From assembly GCA_024291935.2 (NCBI GenBank), contig CM044314.1, positions 26,138,001 to 26,202,000 of the forward strand: a stretch of DNA of 64,000 nucleotides, written 5' to 3'. Position numbers and translations under genes: made by a program. Shown here piece after piece: positions 45,784-56,720 of this stretch. The notes beneath the pieces were generated by a model, which saw only the letters and a program-made list of their open reading frames with translations, did not search any database and had not been told where the DNA came from. Origin of the DNA: Okapia johnstoni. Its lineage: Eukaryota > Chordata > Mammalia > Artiodactyla > Giraffidae. Position 1 is the stretch's first letter, and each line of letters opens with the position of its first letter.

Positions 45784-48228
45784 GTCAGTTTGTTCACAGA
45801 ACACTTTCTCCTAACATCTTTTCTCATGGAATGGTACAATATGTCCAGGAATCATGCTTTTGTAAACCTGGGAATTGGGCCCTGATGCTAAAACCTATAA
45901 TTTCCACCTTAGGAAGCTGGAAATATGCAGCCTCATCCTGCCAGAAAAACCCACTGGTTCATTTTCCCCTTCATTGCAACAGCTTTGGTCGAGTTTTTGA
46001 CTTTTCTGAAAGAAACAGGCTGCTTGCCACTTCTTGCTGGGAAGTCACATGACTACCATTTCACTTAATCAGTGTCACAGCAGGTATGGCAGTCAACACT
46101 CAAATAACACTTTCCTCTGACCTATTTTCTCATGGAAAGGTACAGTGTGTCCTAGGAGTGTCTTTACACAGCTCTGAAACTGCAGGGAAACATGATTTTG
46201 TCAACCTGGGAATTGGGACCTGATGGCAAAAGAAGTATTTTCCCACTGTGAAAGCTGGATAGTTTCAGCCTCAAAGCTGCCAGAAAAACACAGTCTCATT
46301 TTTCTCATTAAAGCAATAGCTTTGGTTAAGTTTTGGAGTTTTATGAAAGCAAAAGGCTCCTTCTGACTTCAGGCAGGGAAGTTACCTGACAGTATCATTT
46401 CACCTAATGAGAGTAACGACAGGTATGGAAGTCAACACTCAGAGAACAATCTCCCCTGACATCTTTTTTCATGGAGTGGTACAATGTGTCCTAGGTGTGT
46501 CTTTACACAACTCTGAAGCTGCCAGGAAACGTGCTTTTGTGAAACTGGGAATTGGGCCCTTATGGTAACACATGTATTTTCCACATTTATAAGCTAGATA
46601 ATTCCAGCCTCATACCTGCCAGAAAAACACACTGGTTCATTTCTCTCTTCATGACAACAACAGTTTTGGTTAAGTTTTTGAGTTTTCCAAAAGAAACATG
46701 CTGCTTGCCACTTCTCGCTGGGAGGTTGTCTAACTGTATAGAATCACCTAATCAGGGTAACAACAGATACGGCAGCCAACACTCACAGAACACTGCCCTG
46801 ACAATCTTTTTCATGGAATGGTTCAATGTGTCATAGGGGTGTCTTTACACAACTCTGTAACAGCCAGGAAACATACTTTTGTGAATGTGGGAATTGGGCC
46901 CTTATGATGTAAAAGCTGGATTTTTCACCTTTGGAAGCTGGGTAATTGCAGCCTCAAACCTGCCAGAAAGATACACTGGTTTATTTTTCTCTTCATTACA
47001 ACAGCTTTTGTCAAATTTTGGAGTTTTCTGAAAAAAAAAAAACAGGCTGCTTGTCACTTCTTGCTTGGAAATCACATAACAGCATCATTTCAGAGTAACT
47101 GCAGTACCTAATCAGGGTAAAAGCAGATATGGCAGTCAACACTCACAGAACACTCTCCCCTGACATGTTTTCTCATGGAATGGTACAGTGTATCCTACGA
47201 GGTCTTTATACAGTTGTGAAACTGCAGGAAAACATGATTTGGAGAACCTGGGAATTGGGAACTTAGAGCAAAAGAAGTATTTGCCCCAGTATAAGCTGCA
47301 TTGTTGCAGCCTTAAACTTGCAAGAAAAACATATTTCATTTTTCTTTTCATTACAACTGCTTTGTTCACGATTTTGAGTTTTCTGAAATAAAAAGCACGC
47401 TTTCAACTGTTTGCTGGGAAGTCATCTGACATTTGGAGAAGGAAATGCAGTAAAGTTTCACCTAATCAGAGTAACAACAGGTATGGCAGTCAACACTCGC
47501 AGAACACTCTCCCCTGACACCTTTTCTCAAGGAATGGCACATCGTTTCATAGGAGTGTCTTTACAGAGCTCTGAAAACCCAGGGAAACATGTATTTTTGA
47601 ACTTGGGAATTGGTGCCTGATGGCAAAAGTATTTTCTCATTGTGAAAACTGAATAGTTGCAGCCTCAATTTGGCCAGAAAAACACACTGGTTCATTTCTC
47701 TCATTACAACAACAGCTTTGGTCTAGTTTTGGGGTTTTCTGAAAGAAACAGGCTGCTTGCCATTTCTTGCTGGGAAGTCATCTGACAGGATAGATTCACT
47801 GATCAGGGTAACAACAGGTATGGCAGTCAACACTCAAAGGACACAGAACACTCTTCCCTGATCTCTTTTCTCATGGAGTGGTACAGTATTTCCTACATGT
47901 GTTTTACAAAGCTCTAACATGCAGGAAAATATCTTCTTTTGAACCTGGGACCTGGGGTCTAATGGCTAAAGAATTATTTTCCAACTGTGAGAGCTCAATA
48001 GTTGCAGCCTCAGTCCTGCCAGAAAACACACTGGTTCACTTCTCTATTCATTACAACAGCAGCTTTGGTCTAGTTTTTGAGTTTTCTGAAAGAAACAGGC
48101 TGCTTGCCACTTCTTGCTGGGAATCATCTGATAGGACAGATTCACTAATCAGAGTAACAACAGGTATGGCAGTCAACATTCACAGAACACTCTCCCCTGA
48201 CCTCTTTTCTCATGGAATAGTACATTGT
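45784..48228 (+). repeat. Tandem array of ~345-bp units (about seven copies)
   Basis: Eight occurrences of the anchor GTCAACACTC (first and last diverged) lie at 45784, 46092, 46431, 46775, 47135, 47489, 47825 and 48172, giving periods of about 308, 339, 344, 360, 354, 336 and 347. Each unit carries, in order, CAGAACACTCTCCCCTGAC, TTTTCTCATGGAATGGTAC, GGGAATTGGG, TGCCAGAAAAACACACTGG, TTTTGAGTTTTCTGAAAGAA, GGCTGCTTGCCACTTCTTGC, and GGTATGGCAGTC. Units differ by scattered substitutions and indels. No frame is conserved, so a coding role is unlikely. It does not resemble the bovine satellites I know. Confidence 0.92.
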
Positions 48229-48229
48229 G

Positions 48230-48675
48230 AAAGTCTCCATATTTCATCCCAGAAACTGGGGGTGCAGAGTTTCCTGCCCCAAATATGAAATTTTCCATAT
48301 TTTAGCCCAAAACCTGTGGTGCAGCATTTCCTTCCTGAAATATGAAATTTTCTACATTTCAGCTCAGAAACTTGGGATGTAGAGTTTTCTGCCTGAAATA
48401 TGAAATTTTCCATATTTCAGCCTGGAAACTTGAGATGCAGACTTTCCTGCCTGAAATATGAAATTCTTCATACATCATCCAGGAAAATAGGGGTGCATAT
48501 TTTCCTGCAGGAAATGTCAAGTTCTCCGTACTTCATGCAGGAAAATTTGGGTGCAGAATTTCCTGCCTGAAATGTGAAATTCTCCATATTTCATCCAGGA
48601 AATCTGGGGTGCAGATTTTCCTGCCTGAAATAGGAAATTCTACACATTTCATACAGAAAAATTGGGGCTGAGATA
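48230..48675 (+). repeat. 58-bp minisatellite (about 7.7 copies)
   Basis: Unit starts at 48230, 48288, 48345, 48403, 48461, 48519, 48577 and 48635, i.e. 57-58 bp each. A typical unit reads AAATTCTCCATATTTCATCC, then AGGAAA..TTGGGGTGCAG, then TTTTCCTGCCTGAAATATG. Most units carry an inverted repeat, CAGGAAA...TTTCCTG. The best case is CAGGAAAATA (48480-48489) pairing perfectly with TATTTTCCTG (48498-48507) around an 8-nt loop. It abuts the ~345-bp array with no spacer. Confidence 0.93.
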
Positions 48676-49004
48676 AAAATATGGGAAATATATCTTCAGA
48701 GTTAATACCTTTTGAATTGTTTTTGAAAAAATCATCAAAAATTTTATGCATCTTATGATGGTACTCATTATCAGAACATAGGCCTGGTAAAATGTGACTT
48801 TCACATCACTTTCTTGTCCATATTTATCTTGTTGGTAGATTCTTTGGCCTCTTTTGACTAGTTCTTTTTGAAGTAAAGATTAAAGCAGTAGATCTACTTT
48901 ATGTGATTTATAATTCATCCAAAGTAATTTCTCAATTGGTTTTTCTGTTGTATAAAGTTTTCCATTTTGATTTTGTTTCTTTTTTCTTCTTGTTTTTCTT
49001 TTGT
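48676..49004. other. Sequence without recognised features
   Basis: AT-rich spacer after the minisatellite. No gene seen. Confidence 0.3.
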
Positions 49005-49760
49005 GTTTGTAGCTCTACAGCAAATATTTTTTGTAATTGAAGTATAGTATATTAACATAACTATATTTGTGTTGCAATACAACATAGTGATTCAATATTT
49101 TTACAGAACAAATTTTATTTAAATATGACCAAATTGTGAGTTGTTTGCTGGTTTTGGAGATGACTTCCTTGTGAGTATCTTGATTTGCAAATATTTCTTC
49201 ACATTCTGGATTGCCTTCTTCATTCCTTAAGGTTTCCTTTCCTGGGCACCTGCTTTGAAATTGAAGTAGGTCAGGCTTTCCTGTTTTTGGTTTATTTCTC
49301 ATGGCTCTAGGAGATGGATTCCAAAAGACCTTGCAATGATGTCATCCAAACCCCAAAAGACCTTGTAGTTTGTTTGTATCATCCTGTGTCCTGCCTATGT
49401 TTTCCTTAAGAATTTCATAGATTCCCTCCTGACCTTTAGATCTTTATTATTTGGAGTTAATTTCGTGTATGGTGTTAGTGTTCTAACCTCATTCTCATTG
49501 TCTTAGTTCTGATAACCCTTGCACGATCCTTCATAGTGTCTGTTACCAGTGTATATTCCCAGCATCAGGGGAGGAATATTCCCTTTTCTCCACACCATCG
49601 CTATCAGTTAGTGTTTGTCGAGTTCCTGTGGTTTCGATTTGCATTTGTAATATTTAGCGAAATTGATCTCTTTTCATGTGATTTCTTTTCAAGTGTGAGT
49701 TCATGTTACCTCTTGAGGCGGCTTCTTGTAACTCGGCCCTGTTTTGAATTCTTTTCTGAT
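49005..49760 (-). mobile_element. Old L1 3'-end remnants
   Basis: TTTGTAATTGAAGTATAGTA near 49030 and AATACAACATAGTGATTCAA near 49074 are the reverse complement of an L1 3' UTR. Further on, ATTCCCTTTTCTCCACACC near 49577 is L1 text found again at about 59174. The pieces are discontinuous. Confidence 0.6.
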
Positions 49761-49783
49761 GACTACCCCTAGGACGTTTGTTG

Positions 49784-50058
49784 CTGCTGCTGCTGCTAAG
49801 TCGCTTCAGTCGTGTCAGACTTTGTGCGACCCCATAGACGGCAGACCACCAGGCTCCGCCATCCCTGGGATTCTCCAGGCAAGAACACTGGAGTGGGTTG
49901 CCACTTCCTTCTTCAATGCATGAAAGTGAAAAGTGAAAGTGAAGTCGCTCAGTCGAGTCCGACTCTTCGCGACCCCATGGACTGCAGCCTACCAGGCTCC
50001 TCTCTCCATTGGATTTTCCAGGCAAGAGTACTGGAGTGGGTTGCCATTGCCTTCTCCG
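49784..50058 (-). mobile_element. BOV-A2 SINE
   Basis: Minus-strand two-monomer BOV-A2 with a TGC/GCT repeat tail at its left edge (tail side on this strand). Target-site duplication AGGACGTTTGTTG (49771-49783) and AGGACATTTGTTG (50059-50071), one mismatch at a CpG. Confidence 0.95.
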
Positions 50059-50149
50059 AGGACATTTGTTGAGATCAGCTGTTTTTGACTTACAGACCCT
50101 TTGGCCTTGAGAAAACTCAATGCCCATCAGCACAGCTTTTCAAGCTATT

Positions 50150-51240
50150 GTTACAGAAAATGGCCACAAGGCGGCAGCATAACTCAGCCCCACACATCCA
50201 CCCCCATCCGCCCACCCCAGGTCATTTCCGTGTGATTTTATATTGGAATCGAGGTGCACAGAAACTTGATTCATTAATGTATGAGCATTTATATATTCTC
50301 TTTCAAGTTCTTGTTCCCATCTAGGTGATTACAGTGTGTTCAGTATACTTCCGCCTGCTATTCAGCAGGTCATTTCCCATCATCTATTGGATATATATGT
50401 GTGTGTCTACATTAATTCAAATCTCTTAATTTACTTCACCTGTTTCTAGAGATGTAGGGCTTCTGCAGAGGGCAAGAGGCACTCCAGCAACATTGTGGGG
50501 TCACATTGCCTGCCACATCCTCCCAGGACCATGAGCCCCACAACAATCCAGCCTTGGACCCAAGCCTGCCCAGTCTCCAGAGATGTGATACCAGCCAAGG
50601 TAACCATGGGATGAGGGGAACAGAGTCAGCATATGTTTCTATATTTATTGTGTTTATCCAGTTATTTGAACTTGAGTATATAGGTGAATTACAAGGCAGT
50701 GGGGTGTTTTTTTTTAACTCATAGTCACTTGATTCACTCACACACTGATGTGTATATGCTGCATTTCAGGGACTGTGTAGATTATGTCAGAAAGTGGAGT
50801 ATCATTCCTAGTGTTACCCAGTAGGTTCTTGGGGCTTATTTCTCCATGGTAGTGTGCACATGTTAGTCAAGTAGCTCATTTCTATATGCCCAAAACCTTT
50901 CTTCTCTGCTAACAGTAAATGAGAAGAGTTTTTTTTAAGCCTGTGAACTGTTTATCTTGGCTCAAAGAGCTCATATGTATCCATTTTTAGATTCCACCTA
51001 GAAGTGACATCATATTCTATTTGTCACTCCCTGTCTCTCTTATTTCACTTGCTTTGATCATCTCTACCTTCTTGCCTGTGCCTGAACATGGCCTTGTTTC
51101 ATTGTTCCTTATAACTGATTAATATACCATTGTGTGTACGGAACCCATTTTCTTTATTCATTTCTGTGTCCTTGTACACTTAGGTTGCACCAGTGTACTT
51201 GCTGTGGAAACTGGTCTGGAAGGGATGGCAAGGGTACCCT
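50150..51240 (+). repeat. Low-copy segment, copy 1 (partner 61472-62720)
   Basis: Opens with GTTACAGAAAATGGCCACAA and AGGCGGC. Matching blocks downstream include AGTGTGTTCAGTATACTTCC, TCTCTTAATTTACTTCACC, CACTCCAGCAACATTGTGG, CCAGAGATGTGATACCAGCC and TCACTCCCTGTCTCTCTTAT. The same blocks, diverged but in the same order, follow the same opening at 61472. A third opening occurs at 63373. Part of the segment is L1 3'-like text, so the unit probably contains an ancestral L1 insertion. Confidence 0.65.
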
Positions 51241-51479
51241 TGTCTTTGAACGTGTTGCTTTTCCCTGACTGTATCACAGGCATGTGATTACTGTTTCCTA
51301 AGGCACTTCTATGTTTTACTTTTTGAAGATCCTCATATTGTTCTGTCTAGTGGGTAAACCAATGAACATTTTTAGTAATTTCATCCAAATTAATTTCTTG
51401 ATGGGAATTTCTGTTCCTAAAATTTTCCCAGTTTTATTTTGCTAACCTTCATTCTTGATTAATTCTTGTGTTTGTGGTT

Positions 51480-51700
51480 ATCCATCCACTGCTTCTTTTT
51501 CAACTGAGGTACAGTTGATTCACATTACTATATTTGCTTTGAGATACAACATAGCAATTCAATATTTTAATGGAATACATGCAATTTAAAGATATTAAAA
51601 AATCATGTCTTTATTTCTCTCTGCTGCATACTATATCCTATTATTTTTCATACATTATACATAGTGATTTTTATCTCTTAACCTCTACCCTCATCTGGCA
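51480..51700 (-). mobile_element. Old L1 3'-end remnant
   Basis: CAACTGAGGTACAGTTGATT near 51499 and GATACAACATAGCAATTCAA near 51543 match the L1 3' UTR pattern seen at about 49030-49100. Confidence 0.6.
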
Positions 51701-51944
51701 ACACCCACAACCAAATCCCCACAGACATCCATTAGTTTCTGGATTTGTGAGTCTCTGTCTGCTTCATAGATAAGTTCATTTGTGTTATATTTTAGATTGA
51801 ACTTAAATGTGATTTCCTATGGCAGTTTTCTGTGTGTTTCTGACAAACCTGCCTTAGATGAGACTATGTAAATACATTTTCCTGAAAATAGTATAATTTT
51901 CAGGAACAATATAATTTCAATCAGAATTTTTTCCATATTCCATC

Positions 51945-51992
51945 CAGGAGAGCACAGAATCTTAACCACTGGACTGCAGGGAAGTCCCCCTG
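51945..51992 (-). mobile_element. CHR-type SINE head fragment
   Basis: The reverse complement reads GGGGGACTTCCCTGCAGTCC then AGTGGTTAAGATTC, the tRNA-like head of a CHR element; the rest is missing. Confidence 0.65.
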
Positions 51993-52186
51993 TGCATTCT
52001 TGTTTAAATTAACCTTTATTTCATATTGTAGTAACATTGATATACGATGTGTTGTTGGTGGCAGGTGAACTGAACGTATTTTCTATTTTGTTGTTTAGTC
52101 ATCATGTCTGACTGTATTTGTAGGAGCATTCCCTTTTCTCCAGGCCCTGTTACACTTGTAAGACATCTATTTACTTATGCATATGT

Positions 52187-52550
52187 GTACATAGATATAA
52201 ATTCTAGATACATAGAAACATAAATATCTATATACTTAAATGTATAAATGTTTAGATATATTGAAATATAAATTCTAGGTACATAGATATATAAATGTCT
52301 AGGAACATTGATATATAAATATCTAGGTACATAGAAATGTAAATTCTAAGTACATAGATATATAAAGGTCTAGATACATAGAGAGATAAATGCCTGAGTA
52401 CGTAGAGACATAAATACATAAAGAGAAATATAAATATCTGTATACATATAGACATAAATGTCTATGTACATACATATGTAAATATCTATTATACATACAT
52501 ATAGACATAGATATCTATATACACAGACATATAAATATCCATATACATGG
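52187..52550. repeat. 24-bp AT-rich minisatellite (about 15 copies)
   Basis: Successive units of about 24 bp follow the pattern TATAAATRTCTAGGTACATA plus GANA, with drift toward ATACATACATA at the right. On the minus strand the periodicity shows as an 8-residue repeat (YLDIYISM) in an open frame at 52252-52455, which is an artefact of the array and not a gene. Confidence 0.88.
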
Positions 52551-53402
52551 AAGATGGTTACACAGTGGACAATGTGAGAGACAACTTTATAAGGTAGACA
52601 AAATAAGTGATACAGATAGTGGCATTTAGGAAATCATACTATGAGAGAGAAACATAAACAATTTCAAAGCAAAGAAAACAAATCTAACCAGGATTCATGT
52701 AACTAGTTTTAATCTGGTGGCAATAAACCATCAAGTCCACAGGAGATTCAGGTGGTGATGGCAAACTCGGGAAGGGCCAGGTAGTGAAAAAAAGTTTAAT
52801 GTTTCATTTTTGTTTACAAAGTATACCTTATCAATTTAAGGATACATACTTGTTGATACCTCCTTAAGTATGTATCATCCCGTACATCTTCATATGCCCT
52901 CATCCAAACTGTTTTAGCTCAAATCATTCCAAGCATAATTTCAATTTGTTGCAACTCGTTAGTCATTTCGTGCAATTTCATAAAAAAGACACTTTCTAAT
53001 TCATTCATATAAACCAATGAAGGCTTGGATTTCTGTCTGATGTTTGTTTTTTTTAGGGGCCTTCTAAATCATTTAAAATTTCACCCCTTCCCCCTGCTTC
53101 ACCCTGTTCTGATTCAACTGACATGGGAAAAGCTATGGAAAGACTGTTTAATATAATCTGAACTCTTGAGATATTTATTATTTGGTATACATGAAGATGT
53201 GAGAAGGAGACTCTGATGGATATAAAAAGAAATATTTTGAATGTAGAGACATGATTAGAAATTGGGAGAGTCCTTTGGCCGGAGAGCAATCACAATGGAT
53301 CAACTCCACCTCCCTCAACCATGAGGGCAAGTTTATTTTGGTAATAACATCAGCAACTGAGGAGTTAAAGTGTTAAATCTGTGAAAAATTATTAATAGAA
53401 AG
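52551..53402. other. Sequence without recognised features
   Basis: Nothing is recognised as gene or repeat; moderately AT-rich, possibly unique DNA. Confidence 0.3.
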
Positions 53403-53607
53403 TGGAAGTTGCTCAGTTGTGTCCAAATCTTTGTGAACCCATGGATTGTAGCCCACCAGGTTCCTCTGTCCATGGAGTTCTCCAGACAAGAATACTGGAG
53501 TGGGTTGCCATTCCCTTCTCCAGGGGACCTTCCCGACCCAAGGATCGAACTGGGTCTCTTGCATCGCAGGCAGATTCTTTACCATCTGAGCCACTAGGGA
53601 AGCCTCA
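53403..53607 (-). mobile_element. Bov-tA SINE
   Basis: The reverse complement starts GAGGCTTCCCTAGTGGCTCAG at about 53607. Target-site duplication ATTAATAGAAAG (53391-53402) and ATTAACAGAAAG (53608-53619), one mismatch. Confidence 0.93.
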
Positions 53608-53917
53608 ATTAACAGAAAGACAGAGAAAATGCTTTCATAGATAGAACACAACTTTCCAAAAGGCTGTAAATTTCAGATAAATGTTTTATTATTTTAAATC
53701 TTGAGTGGATTACATAGTTTCACAGATTGTTCAAAGCAACATTCTATTCCTTCCTGGAATGAATACATCACCTTTTGATTCATGCACTTGTGACACACTT
53801 AACCAGACTTAGTTAAGTCTTACTTAAGTCAAATTAGTCTATGTTGGAGAGTATTCTAAGCCAATTTGTGCACACCAACTGCAGGTCTGACAAGAAACTT
53901 TTACTTACACATTGTTG

Positions 53918-54480
53918 TTTTTCAGTTGCTATGTTGTGTCTGACTCTTTGTGACACCATGGACTGCTGCTGCTGCTAAGTCACTTCAGTCGTGTCCGACT
54001 CTGTGTGATCCCATAGACGGCAGCCCACCCGGCTCCTCCGTCCCTAGGATTCTCCAGGCAAGAATACTGGAGTGGACTGCAGTGCGCCAGGATTCCCTGT
54101 CCTTCACTATCTCTTGGAGTTTGCTCAAACTCTTGTTCATTGAGTTGGTGATGCCATCTAACCATCTCTTCCTCTGTCACCCACTTTTCCTTTTGCCTTC
54201 AATCTTTCCCAGCATCAGGGTTTTTTTTTTTTCCAGTAAGTTGGCTGTTTGCATCAGGTGGCCAACGTATTGGAGCTTCAGGTTCAGCATCAATTCTTCC
54301 AGTGAATATTCAGGGTTGATTTCCTTTAGGAATGACTGGTTTGATCTCCTAGGAGTCCAAGGGACTCTCAAGAGTCTTCTTTAGCACCACAGTTTGAAAG
54401 CATAAATTCTTCAGTGCTCAGCCTTCTTTATGGTCCAACTCTCATATCCGTACATGGCTACTGGAAAAACCAGTAGCTTT
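53918..54480 (-). mobile_element. BovB 3' fragment with nested SINE
   Basis: Minus-strand BovB 3' end (CCATCTAACCATCTCTTCC, CAGCATCAGGGTTTTTTTTT, CTTCAGTGCTCAGCCTTCTT). CTTTTACTTACAC on the left and CTTTTACTCTCAC on the right suggest a diverged target-site duplication. A SINE splits it at 53967-54072. Confidence 0.88.
53967..54072 (-). mobile_element. Truncated BOV-A2 SINE nested in BovB
   Basis: TGCTGCTGCTAAGTCACTTC and CGTGTCCGACTCTGTGTG in reverse-complement orientation. Exact 8-bp duplication TGGACTGC at 53959-53966 and 54073-54080. Confidence 0.9.
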
Positions 54481-55507
54481 TACTCTCACTTATGCAGTAT
54501 CAAATTTGTCATTACATATTGCCTGCTATCTTTAGACTCTTGCTTCATACTTCATGTAATCATGTAGTGTCATAATTAAATCCACTTTGAAACTAAGTTT
54601 ATTTTAAAGATGTGGTTTGCCTACCAGTAGCATAGGAGTGTTCTGTTTTCTCCAGCACCTGTTACCCTGGTGTGACATCTCAAAACTCAGAAATTCTTAC
54701 TTGTTGATATGAATATCATTTTATTTTAGCACAGTTTGAACGGAGAAAAAATCAGGATGCCTATTTTATCAGGTTTCTTCAGGGAGAGAGTTGAAACTGT
54801 TAGAAGTTTCAACTGCATGCAGCTTATGGCCTCTTTGGCTCTGATTTTTTTCAGGGATTTTCTTATGTATTTTTTTCAAGTGTGACCTTTCATTCATATA
54901 ACAGCCAATAACAGAATTAGAAGAAACTAATTTGAAATGATGGCTTGTTTCTACCCCCAAAAATCTGAACACAAAGGAGCCAATGATCCACAAAGATCAG
55001 GGGGCCAAGCTTTTAAGAATCTTTGCGGTTGGCAAATAATAACTAGTGTGCTTGCAATTTCAATAATACATTTTTATTCTGATAAAGAATATCCTTTTCT
55101 AGCAGGCTTCCAATGTCGCTGCCTCCTGCCAGAAGCCTGGGATGATGGAATCAGGGCACTCCCTGTCTGTCTTTACAGGACACAGGTCTGAACAGGTCTG
55201 AACTCCCTGGCATTTTCCTAGATCCTGACCATCATGTGGTCAGATATTGGTAACAGTTTTGCTTTGCGTGTTGAAGTGTTTAATGACAAAGGTTCTTTCA
55301 GTTTCCTGATGTAGGTGACGTGTGGAGCCCAGTGATGATTTCTTCTTTAAGAACTGTACATCCTAGGTCCCATACGAGGGTGAGCCTCCTGTCCAGCAAT
55401 GAGAGACCCTGCATGCATGTGACCTGTGCCTCCCGGGAGAGCAGCTTTAAACTAGTTTAAACCTGACTAACTTCTGTCTATCATACAAGGTAGGTTCAGA
55501 TCACTTC
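54481..55507. other. Sequence without recognised features
   Basis: No gene is identified. The 84-codon plus frame at 54937-55191 (starting MMACFYPQKSEH) has no recognised domain, no splice context and no paralogue in the window, and is not called. Confidence 0.35.
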
Positions 55508-55519
55508 AAGTCCTGTCTA

Positions 55520-55737
55520 ACAGGCTTCCCTGGTGGCTCAGACGGTAAAGAATCTGCCTGCAGTGAGAAGACCTGAGTTCAATCCCTAGGTCAGGAAGAT
55601 CCCCTGGAGAAGGAAGTGGCAACCCACTTCATTATTCTTGCCTGGGAAATCACATGGACAGAGGAGGCTGGAGAGCTACAGTCCGTGGGGTCACAAACGA
55701 TTGGGTACGATCGAGCAACTAACACTTTCACTTTTCA
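55520..55737 (+). mobile_element. Bov-tA SINE
   Basis: Plus-strand element with the head CAGGCTTCCCTGGTGGCTCAG and a CACTTTCACTTTTC end. Exact 12-bp duplication AAGTCCTGTCTA at 55508-55519 and 55738-55749. Confidence 0.95.
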
Positions 55738-56009
55738 AAGTCCTGTCTACACTGATTATGTTTAGATGAGACTAGGTGCTAAGATGAGAACATTTACACG
55801 TGACGGTGTTCTCTGAGACCTGGGTAGAGACCTGGCCTGGCCTCTGCCCTGGAAAACTCAGTGCCTGCCTCTGAAAGTCAGTGCTCAGATGTCTGGGGTC
55901 TGGAGCTGAGGTGGGCTTCTCTGGGTAACCATGCTCTCCTCTGAGCAGGGTTCCATGGTCCTCCCAGGGGTCAGTGCTGCGGTGGGGCTCACAGTCTTTC
56001 TCCCTGCCA

Positions 56010-56600
56010 GGTTCACCTTCCCTGGGGCTCATGGAGACTTCTCAGGTGGGCTTCTTGGTCATTATTTCAATTTACCAGCACATTCGGTTTGAGTAGAGAG
56101 GCAGGGGCAGCTGGTGCATTGGTTCCCGGGTACAGGGATTAGGCAAACAGTCAATGCGCAGCAGGTGAGTTTGCTGCTGTGATCTCCTTCCAGTTGACTC
56201 TCCTCTGAAGACAACTGAGCTGCCCCTCATCTTTTAGCCCAGCTCTTCTGTTTTCTCAACATCTCAGCGGGACAAGAAAGACAGAGCCTGCCATAACCAA
56301 GGTAGTGTGTTCAACTCTAGCATGAACTTTCAAACCAGCAAAAAGTCACACAGAACCAAAGTGAAAACAGGAGAGGCCTGACTTCTCAGTGACAATTGTG
56401 AGCAGAGGAGACAGACTCTACACTTCTTGCTAGGGTCTCAGGAGGTCCCAGGGACCTGGCTTGCCTACACATTGTGAGCCCGCTGACCACAGCCATGGTG
56501 TCCTAACCGAGGGGATGTGTGACCCCAGGTGGAGGGGTCTGGGGACTCTGTGAGTCTCACCTCATCTGCGTGGGTCAGGATCATGTGTACGGGGAGGCCT
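56010..56600 (+). repeat. GC-richer duplicated block, copy 1
   Basis: About 590 bp beginning GGTTCACCTTCCCTGGGGCTC. Shared anchors with copy 2 (56721-57305): TTTTCTCAACATCTCAG, ACCAAGGTAGTGTGT, GAGGAGACAGACTCTACAC, TGGTGTCCTAAC and CGTGGGTCAGGATC. The offset is about 711 bp. No protein family is recognised in any frame. Confidence 0.8.
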
Positions 56601-56720
56601 CACACACAAAGCTAAGAAAAAGGGATAAATACACATGAGCTTCATTTGTATTTAGGAATTAATACTTTATGGTATTCACTTTATATGGGCATGTGCCTGT
56701 TTGCCTCTTTACGCCTTCAA

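Noticed and set aside
45784..48675. CRISPR-like appearance of regularly spaced repeats
   Set aside because: The units are contiguous without spacers and the DNA is clearly ruminant nuclear sequence, so these are tandem satellites.
52252..52508. Minus-strand frames with repeated YISMYLD-like residues, possible membrane protein
   Set aside because: The peptide repeat is the translation of a 24-bp AT-rich minisatellite.
54937..55191. 84-codon plus-strand frame as a small gene
   Set aside because: No domain, homology I recognise, splice signals or conservation within the window support it.
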